Shown here: positions 57,696 to 64,000 of the stretch, in pieces | Layout of the letters: every line of letters begins with the position of its first letter | Position numbering within the stretch: position 1 is the first letter of the stretch | Source of the DNA: Armigeres subalbatus | Lineage: Eukaryota; Arthropoda; Insecta; Diptera; Culicidae | Reading direction: 5' to 3' | Assembly (NCBI RefSeq): GCF_024139115.2 | Contig: NC_085140.1 | Span: 424,785,781-424,849,780 of the forward strand | DNA length: 64,000 nt | Position numbers and translations under genes: made by a program | Notes under the pieces: model-generated | What the model saw: the letters and a program-made list of their open reading frames with translations, nothing else | What the model was told of the DNA's origin: nothing | Databases searched by the model: none

Positions 57696-58370
57696 ATACA
57701 CAATTTTCTTTAGAAAATGAATACTAGATATGAATCATTTGTTTGAGGAACTGGTTATATTCATTTTTCACAATTCCGAGAAAATAACAAAAAAATTGAA
57801 CAAATTTGCTTGCAATTATCGAACTAGAGTTACCTCAGAATGTTGAGTTTTGGCAAAAACTATTGATCTGTATTGAATAAATCGAAAGATTTGGTGTCAA
57901 TTTGTTCAAAAACAGTGTTTTCGCTGTTTTTTCGGGATTGTGTAAAATAGACACAGTGATATCCTTATCTTATCCTTATCTTATACCCCCCCCCCCCTTG
58001 ACCTTCCGGAGACCAATAGGACATAATGTTCATTAAATATTTGTAACAGCCTTATTTGAAAAAAAAAACTTTTTTGTCCATAATTTCTTCATAACGAGTA
58101 CAAAAAATAGTACAAAAAGTTACGTATATTATCTGGTACAACATATCAAAAAATGAAAATATTGGAAAATTCGTTTTTGAGAAAATCGATTTTCAAGTTT
58201 TATTTTCAAGATTGAACAATTTTTTTTACAGTGTATATTTTTTCACTTAGCCCCAATGATTACCTTAAACATTGTCGAAGACACCAATACGATCGGACAA
58301 GCCGTTTTCAAGTTATATTTTTTTTAAAGAGTTCAAGGTGTTAAGGCCTTAGGTGCTAAGGTGCTAAGGC
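57696..58370. other. AT-rich DNA with a C run
   Basis: Contains a run of about 13 C's at 57987-57999, rare in this AT-rich stretch. No recognised gene or repeat otherwise. Confidence 0.5.
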
Positions 58371-58380
58371 CCTAAGTAGA

Positions 58381-58515
58381 GGTGTGCGCCGCCGCGCCAC
58401 GCCGCCGCCGCCGACAGTTTTCGACACGCCGCCGCCGCCGACAATTTTGCATCGGCGCGCCGCCGTCAAAATTTTGTCACGCCGCTGATTTGTTATTTAC
58501 CACGCCGATTCAAAT
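58381..58515. repeat. GC-rich subterminal repeats, left end of the hAT
   Basis: Variants of 'cacgccgccgccgccgaca' followed by 'attttg' recur about four times. The inverted equivalent lies at about 60915-61030. Subterminal repeats like these are commonly transposase-binding sites in hAT elements. The 129-residue frame crossing this region is not a recognised protein. Confidence 0.75.
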
Positions 58516-58789
58516 TTGTAGAAGTCCGCAGAATTTTCCGAGCAAATTCCGAAGATCCAGTGTAGTTTTTGTAAAATTTCCTTACAACATAACGTTGAAA
58601 CTCCATAGATTGTTTCGTAAGAATTCCAAAGATTTTTTTTCGAAAATTTTAAAGAATTTTCTGATGAAATTTCGAAAAGCTCTCCGTAAAAACGAAGAAA
58701 AACTTCGAGTGGAAATACCGAAGGATTTTCCAGAAGACTTCGTATTGAAACCCGAAAAAGTTCTCGTTTAAATTATATAATTTTTGAAC

Positions 58790-60350
58790 GCCGAAGTGCA
58801 CGAGACCGAAGGTTGTTTGACCGAGTACGCCATTTGCCTAAACAAATCATTTGATCGAAAAGGACATCCGGGCGGCAAAACAGTTCGTTTGGTTGACAAA
58901 GTCGTTTGGCCGAAAATCCCATCGTTGGTAGACTGATCATTTGGCCGAAAAGGATATTCGGACGAAAGTATCATTCGGTCATTTTATCGACTAGTAATTT
59001 TATCGAAAAACATCTTTTTCGACCAAATGATCTATTTTATCACAAGACATTTTCGATCATTCGGCCACTTCGAAAAAACGGCATTTACAGACAAAGGACC
59101 TGTTAGTGCTAATAACTTTTTCGACCAAATTACCAATTCAGCTCCATGTCCCTTTCGGCTGGTTGGTTGGCCAAACCATTTTCGACCTAACAACCGTTTT
59201 GGACAAACGTTAAATTCGGCCAAGTGGAATTAAAAAAATGGCTTTCCTCAGAATGACTTTCGGTAAAACGACGGGAAGATCCGTTTGGCCGTAGACCACA
59301 AGGCCGAAATGTTTTTGACCGAATATGTAGTTTGGTCGAAAATGTCATTTAGACGAAATGGACAAACGGCCGTAAATTCGGTCAAATTGATCCTATGGCC
59401 AAAAAAGTAGCTTGTCTAAATAGGTCATTTAACCGAAAATGCCGTTTGCCGAAATGGTCGTTTAGCTGATTTTTTTAACTTTACTTCCGTGAATTTTGAA
59501 ATGACTCCAGTCCTCCACCGTTGGCTTAAAATTTCATTTGGTCATACGGCCGAAAATGGTGTTCGGCCGAACTGATCCTTGGTCGAAAAAGTCATTTGAC
59601 AGAAATGCCATTTGATCGAAAATGTCATTTGGCCAAACTGATCGAGAATTTTGATCATATACAATCAGTTTTTATTTCTGTAAAACAGATATCTCGGCAT
59701 AAATTACCTTTGTTAAGTGGCTTTCGGCAAACTATTTGCAGATTTTCAGTAACTTTGACAGATATCTCAACAAAATGACTCCAGTCCTCCACCGTTGGCT
59801 TAAATTTTCATTTGGTCATACGGCCGAAAATGGTGTTCGGCCGAACTGATCCTTGGTCGAAAAAGTCGTTTGACAGAAATGCCATTTGATCGAAAATGTC
59901 ATTTGGCCAAACTGATCGAGAATTTTCAACATACACAATCAGTTTTTATTTCTGTAAAACAGATATCTCGGCATAAATTACCTTTGTTAAGTGGCTTTCG
60001 GCAAACTATTTGCAGATTTTCAGTAACTTTGACAGATATCTCAACAAAAAAATGTGTGCTGGGGATTGGCTGTGTGGATCTCGGTAAAAGTTTAACAAAT
60101 TGCTGAGATCTACCTTCCGCAAAACGGCATTTTCAACCAGATGACCTATGCGCCGAAAAGACTTGTTGGGCAAACGGGTTTTTCTGACAAATTTCGCTTT
60201 CGGTCAAATGAAATTAACGGTTTTCGAATCAATAACCGTTTCGCTCAACTATTAATTTCGGCCAAATAGAATTCGGCTAGATGACTTTCAGCGTAACCTT
60301 TTTCTCGGCCAAATAGCTTTTCGTCGAATGACTCTCGGTCAAACAACCCT
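58790..60350. repeat. Degenerate 'ggccgaaa' motif array in the hAT
   Basis: Motifs like 'tttggccgaaaa', 'ttcggccaaa' and 'tggtcgaaaatg' recur about every 21-27 bp, in both directions. Since 'ggcc' is a palindrome, the motif reads similarly on both strands. Sixty- to 80-residue frames pass through it by chance. Confidence 0.75.
59501..60048 (+). repeat. 274-bp tandem duplication
   Basis: A segment starting 'atgactccagtcctccaccg' (59501) repeats from 59775 to about 60048, a period of 274 bp. The copies differ at only a few positions, such as 'tttgatcatataca' versus 'tttcaacatacaca' and 'gtcatttgac' versus 'gtcgtttgac'. This is far younger than the surrounding motif array. Two matching open frames (60 and 78 residues) are copies of each other and are not genes. 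Confidence 0.9.
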
Positions 60351-60656
60351 TCCTCTTTTTGCATTATTTCCCGTGAAATTCTTATGGACAATACAAAAGT
60401 ATTACCGAAGAAATCTTAAGAAACTCCCTTAATTTCCCAAAAAATATAAAAGAATCCCGCAGGACTTCTAAAGAATTTTCCTTTAAAATTCCTTTAATTT
60501 ATATAATAATTTTTTTTGGGAATTCCGAAGACCCTCCCTTGAAAATTCTACAAAATATCGTTGTGGAAACTTTAAACTAGTCCCCGTGGAAAATTAGAAA
60601 ATAGATTCCATTTGACTATTTTGGAAAAACTTTATTTGGGCCGAGAACCTACATTA

Positions 60657-60822
60657 GGGTTCGTTCTTAAATTATGTAATGCTAATTTTGCCGATTTCGA
60701 ACCTCCACGCTCCGCTCGTAACTACTTTTGTATGGAAGCTTTAATTGGTTTTTGTATGAAGGGTAACGCTTGGCCCGACTACACCCTCGCACTATAGCGT
60801 TACGTGATTTGTGAACAGCCCC
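60657..60822. mobile_element. Nested MITE with TTA duplication (Harbinger-like)
   Basis: The ends 'gggttcgttcttaaattatg' and 'cgtgatttgtgaacagcccc' are imperfect inverted repeats. TTA flanks both sides (60654-60656 and 60823-60825). A 3-bp TWA duplication is the rule for PIF/Harbinger elements. The interior has 'ctccacgctccgctcgt' and no coding capacity. It lies inside the hAT element, so it inserted later or travelled with it. Confidence 0.7.
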
Positions 60823-61114
60823 TTAGATTGTTACGACGATATTCGAAAGATTCTCCCGTAGATATCCTGACAATGTCTCGGAAAAATAAAAAAATCGAAT
60901 GCAATAAAAAATAAACGCCACGCCGATCCACGCTGCCGCCGCCGCCGGCTAAAATGTCTATCGGCGTGACGCCGGAAACGCCGCCGCCGCCGACTAAAAT
61001 TATGACAAACGCCGCCGCCGTCGATTTTCGGACCGGCGCACACCTCTAGCCCTAAGGTCAAAAGTTAGGCTAGAGTCAAAATGGCAAACCAATTATGCAA
61101 ATTATGTTTTTTGA

Positions 61115-61463
61115 TCACAAAAAATGTAAATGCTAAATTTCAGGGAGGGAAATCAAAAAATACAAAATTGAAATCACGAAAAAAAAATCATGATTTCACA
61201 GATAATTGTTCTTATGCCTTGTAAAAGCAAAATAGGTGAACGAAAAGGCTTACAAAATGCTTGACAGATACTCAGAAATGATTCATAATAAGCGGTGAAA
61301 ATTATATCAATAATTTGTTGTTTGCGGTATTATTTACAAAAATGAAAAGAACGACTCAAATTATCAAAATTGTTTGGGGTGACTAAATTGGGTCGAAAAC
61401 GTGATAAAACCGGGTCGAAAACGAGATAAAATCGAGTGTAGATAAAATCGGATCAATACTGTA
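61115..61463. mobile_element. MITE family M5, copy 2
   Basis: The right part matches 29285-29640: 'tactcagaaatgattcataa', 'gggtcgaaaacg' repeats and 'gataaaatcggatcaatact' with final 'g' and TA. The left terminus is not preserved or is too diverged to see. Confidence 0.6.
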
Positions 61464-61660
61464 AATGCAGTGTCCCAAACAAGTTTAATGCAGTGTCTAC
61501 AACAATATTAAATTCTGATGGATAAATTTGTTTTGCAACATTTTTCTGTAATCTTATTGGCAGCAAAATAAAATTTCCACGAAGAATTAGAAATATTCCA
61601 TAAAAATTAGGAAATTGCCAATAAAAATATCAGGATGAGCAACAAATAAATATAAAATTT

Positions 61661-62310
61661 TCACAAATAATACAAAATTTCCATAAACAATTGAGAATTT
61701 TCCACAAAACAAAAATAAATTAGCACTTCTAAAAGCAAAAATTGCCTTAAAAAAGAAAAAAATCCATGAAGAAATCAAAATGTTCCACGATAAATATATA
61801 AAATTTCCATAAATAAATGTCAGCATTAAACAATTACAAATTTTTCCACATTTTTTTTTTTTCATAAGAAATTAACAATAAAATCCTCAAAATAATCAAT
61901 AAAGAGCTTTATTTTATAAGGTTTTTTGCTATCATAGTTTCTGCTTTTATGGAAATATTCGAGAATCGAACAACGATTACAAAATTAGCATCGTATTTTC
62001 GGAAATATCAGAGCATGTAAGGCAAATGATTCTTGTCATATTATGTTCGGGTTCTGATAAATGTTTGTCACTAGGTGCGTTTGTCAGTAACAATCTCTGT
62101 TGATGACAAAGAGTATATTGTTAGGCGTTGCTCGAATATTGATTCCCTGTTGCTAATATTAATTTATTTATGGAAATTTTGTATTATCCCGTGGAACATT
62201 TTGATTCTTATTTTATAATTGCAATTTTTGTTTTTAAAAGCGCTAATGTATTTTTGTTATGTGGAGAATCCTTAATTGTTTATGAGAATTTTGTATTATT
62301 TATGGAAATG
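61661..62310. mobile_element. 0.65-kb AT-rich element with long inverted arms
   Basis: The left arm (about 61661-61818) pairs with the right arm (about 62160-62309): 'aatcaaaatgttccacg' versus 'cgtggaacattttgatt', 'atttccataaataa' versus 'ttatttatggaaat', and 'attagcacttctaaaagc' versus 'gcttttaaaagcgctaat'-like sequence. The central 340 bp is unrelated and contains 'gttctgataaatgtttgtca'. Ends are approximate. A 92-residue minus frame (61587-61865) lies in the left arm and is not supported as a gene. Confidence 0.7.
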
Positions 62311-62637
62311 TAATATTTATCGCATTTAGAATCATAGGGGCGTAACTATATTGATCTATTTCTCTCAATCGAATTTTTTTTACGTTAATACTCAACTGAA
62401 TAAAAAGGTACTATTCTTTATCGCCCCGAACCATAAAATCAAAGGTGAACTGTCGAAGTGCGCTGCATTGATAAATAGAAAACATCGATGAAGATAAATC
62501 GATTTATAAAAGATTTATTTATGACTCGTACCCTGATTTCTTTATTAGCAATTTCCTTATTTTCAATGGAAAATTTATAATTTTTTAAGGAGTTTTTATT
62601 TTATATATTTATATTTGTGAGCCAATAGCCCGACTCT
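62311..62637. other. AT-rich DNA, nothing recognised
   Basis: No frame, repeat or RNA gene was recognised. Confidence 0.55.
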
Positions 62638-62792
62638 CCCAGCAAACACAAGATCGTATATCATAGCGAATAAGTGTACAAAGTGGAGGCCATATACGTG
62701 CATTTTGCACGCAGTCAAATGGGGGAATGCGCCTATGTCGCCTCCACCTTGTACACTTATTCGCTAGCATATGCGATTTTGTGTTGGCTGGG
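62638..62792. mobile_element. MITE family M10, copy 2
   Basis: Ends 'cccagcaaacacaagatcgt' and 'gattttgtgttggctggg' are inverted. Inner arms 'gaataagtgtacaaagtgga' and 'ccaccttgtacacttattcg' pair almost perfectly. It is longer than copy 1 at 54719-54840 (155 versus 122 bp); the loop and inner arms differ. Confidence 0.9.
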
Positions 62793-63131
62793 CTGTTTAT
62801 TTTCAACACCACACTGCCAGACAACATTTGACGTCGAATGTAATTTGTGATGAGTAAATCGTTTAATGACAAATATCAGAAGAATTAGTGAGATTTTTTT
62901 GTGCACATAGATACACACGCACAGACATAACTTCTATTCATCGAACTAAGTATGTAGGTCTTCAAGCCTCCTAAACAAGTGTATTATTGCTAAGCATATG
63001 ATGAAAGCAGAAACTGCATATAAACTGCATAGAAAAATAAACGCAAGTATAAGTGATAAACAAGAATTAAAGAAAAGTGTCTGCAAAGTTTTATAATATT
63101 TTTTGTTTGATATAAATTCTATGAAAGAACC

Positions 63132-63385
63132 AGTCGACCCGGCAGACGTTGTCCTGCATAGTAGGCGAAAATGTGCGTTGTGAACTGCCCATACGAAAAT
63201 TCCATACGTTTTAGTTTTTCACGAATTGCACAACCTTACTCGGAATTTTCTCATGAGAAAGTATCATATAAACCCGTCGGAAACGGTATCGAACATATCT
63301 GCTGAAGAAATGAAGAAAATCCATTCAGCCGTTTTCGAATTATGCGGAAACGAACACAGATCATTTCATTTTTATTATATAGATT
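63132..63385 (+). mobile_element. RTE-like element 3' end or related SINE tail
   Basis: The segment begins 'gacccggcagacgttgtcct' and ends 'tcatttttattatatagat'. Between, 'gaaaatccattcagccgttt' and 'ggaaacgaacacagatcatt' fit the conserved 3' region of RTE-type retrotransposons and SINEs that borrow it. An almost open frame starts DPADVVLH. Upstream coding sequence is absent, so this is a 5'-truncated insertion. The family assignment is from memory of such tails and needs a search. Confidence 0.55.
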
Positions 63386-64000
63386 TTCACATTTACGAAT
63401 AACGTGCAAACAATATTGAGAATTTTAGATATAATTGACTCAAATTTGACAAAACGGTAACTTAAACTCTCTGCTTCTAATCCCCTTAAATATACGACTT
63501 TATTCTAAAGTGACCGAGCTGCGCAATATTTCCCCAATGTCATCTCCCGACCCCACAATCGAACAGGTGACGCATCCACCAGCCACACATTCAATCCGCA
63601 CGTCGTCATTATATTGCAATGAATATTTCCCCCGCACAGTATTAAGAGGCGTCTGTTAATGGATCTCATCATCACCCACCCTGGGTCTAGGTTGGCAAAT
63701 AACCTCAACGCGACGAGCAACAGGTACACCTTGTATGCCGGGGTGGAATATAGACGATGTTGTTTTCAATGGAGCATCTTCGCGGGTTGGTCTTCTAGTC
63801 TCTCCACACAACACGCCAATCAGCAATCCACTGAATACTTGCGGTCGCACTCGCCCCCAGAATTAGCATAATTCCGTACAAATGTAGTTAATGATTCACG
63901 TTTTTTCAATCATATCGCTTGTTCCTTCCACCACGGACCCTAGACCGAAGGGTTTCGTTGCAAGCTCATCAGTCAGCTCTTGGCGATAAGCTCGTGGGCA
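63386..64000. other. Repeat-poor end of window
   Basis: From about 63500 the sequence is richer in GC. Frames of 64-74 residues on both strands at 63505-63871 overlap each other and show no recognised motif. It may be part of a gene that continues past the window. Confidence 0.4.

Larger units (their letters stand above)
58379..61048. mobile_element. Non-autonomous hAT element, 2.67 kb
   Basis: The ends 'tagaggtgtgcgccg' (left) and 'cggcgcacacctcta' (right) are inverted, and the 8-mer 'gccctaag' flanks the element exactly (58371-58378 and 61049-61056). An 8-bp duplication with TAGAGGTG-type ends is the signature of the hAT superfamily. No hAT transposase is encoded. Inside are GC-rich subterminal ccg repeats in both ends, a decayed 'gaaattcc' block (about 58530-58770), an array of 'ggccgaaa' motifs (about 58790-60350) with an internal tandem duplication, another decayed block (60355-60600) and a nested MITE. 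Confidence 0.9.

Noticed and set aside
57987..57999. Poly-C run as a regulatory element
   Set aside because: A homopolymer alone gives no support for function.
58382..58771. 129-residue plus-strand frame beginning with an Arg-rich stretch
   Set aside because: It starts in the GC-rich subterminal repeats of the hAT element and continues through decayed repeat; no transposase motif is present.

Overview
This window looks like intergenic or intronic DNA from a mosquito, most likely an Aedes-type culicine. The evidence is its AT-rich background, its very high density of miniature inverted-repeat elements (MITEs), fragments of RTE-like, CR1/L2-like, Ty3/gypsy and Tc1 elements, and long degenerate minisatellites. 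Genus and species cannot be fixed from sequence alone. I see no complete cellular protein-coding gene, no rRNA, no functional tRNA and no CRISPR array. Most long open frames are artefacts of repeats that lack stop codons.

Layout. 1-9 kb: AT-rich DNA with a degenerate tandem repeat (2.2-3.3 kb), a dispersed-repeat copy (4.2-4.6 kb) and a direct duplication whose second copy carries a palindromic MITE. 9.0-10.1 kb: two palindromic elements, then a TATA box, an initiator-like site and a short ATG frame that resembles the start of a ZAD zinc-finger protein. 10.1-15.6 kb: a large fold-back structure with about 0.3-kb unique ends. Its arms are tandem 152-bp units, in part alternating as an A/B dimer, and a 0.54-kb MITE sits near its centre. 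15.6-18 kb: a 54-bp tandem repeat and a 1-kb polypyrimidine tract inside a dispersed repeat. 20-22.2 kb: an island richer in GC and poor in repeats. 22.6-24.5 kb: degenerate repeats. 25.3-27.8 kb: a 23-bp minisatellite with about 100 units, next to a 5'-truncated RTE-like retrotransposon flanked by a 10-bp duplication. 29-31.3 kb: nested MITEs. 33.6-38.1 kb: degenerate repeats, plus a hairpin with arms of about 215 bp at 35.3-35.9 kb. 38.4-39.2 kb: a decayed Ty3/gypsy integrase, itself hit by a tiny retroposed insertion. 41.4-41.6 kb: a candidate spliced exon on the minus strand. 45.6-49.7 kb: a second 23-bp minisatellite with a homogeneous core and decayed flanks. 54.5-57.7 kb: a Tc1-like transposase remnant, a MITE, a reverse transcriptase fragment and a tRNA-like SINE fragment. 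58.4-61.0 kb: a non-autonomous hAT element with an exact 8-bp target duplication and a nested MITE flanked by TTA. 61-63.4 kb: more MITEs and an RTE-like 3' end.

The parts do not form a pathway. The strongest common theme is inverted symmetry at every scale: 19-bp hairpins, 0.15-0.5-kb MITEs, a 5.5-kb fold-back structure, and 23-bp minisatellite units that are each partly self-complementary. If transcribed, many of these would form double-stranded RNA. That is an inference; nothing here shows transcription.
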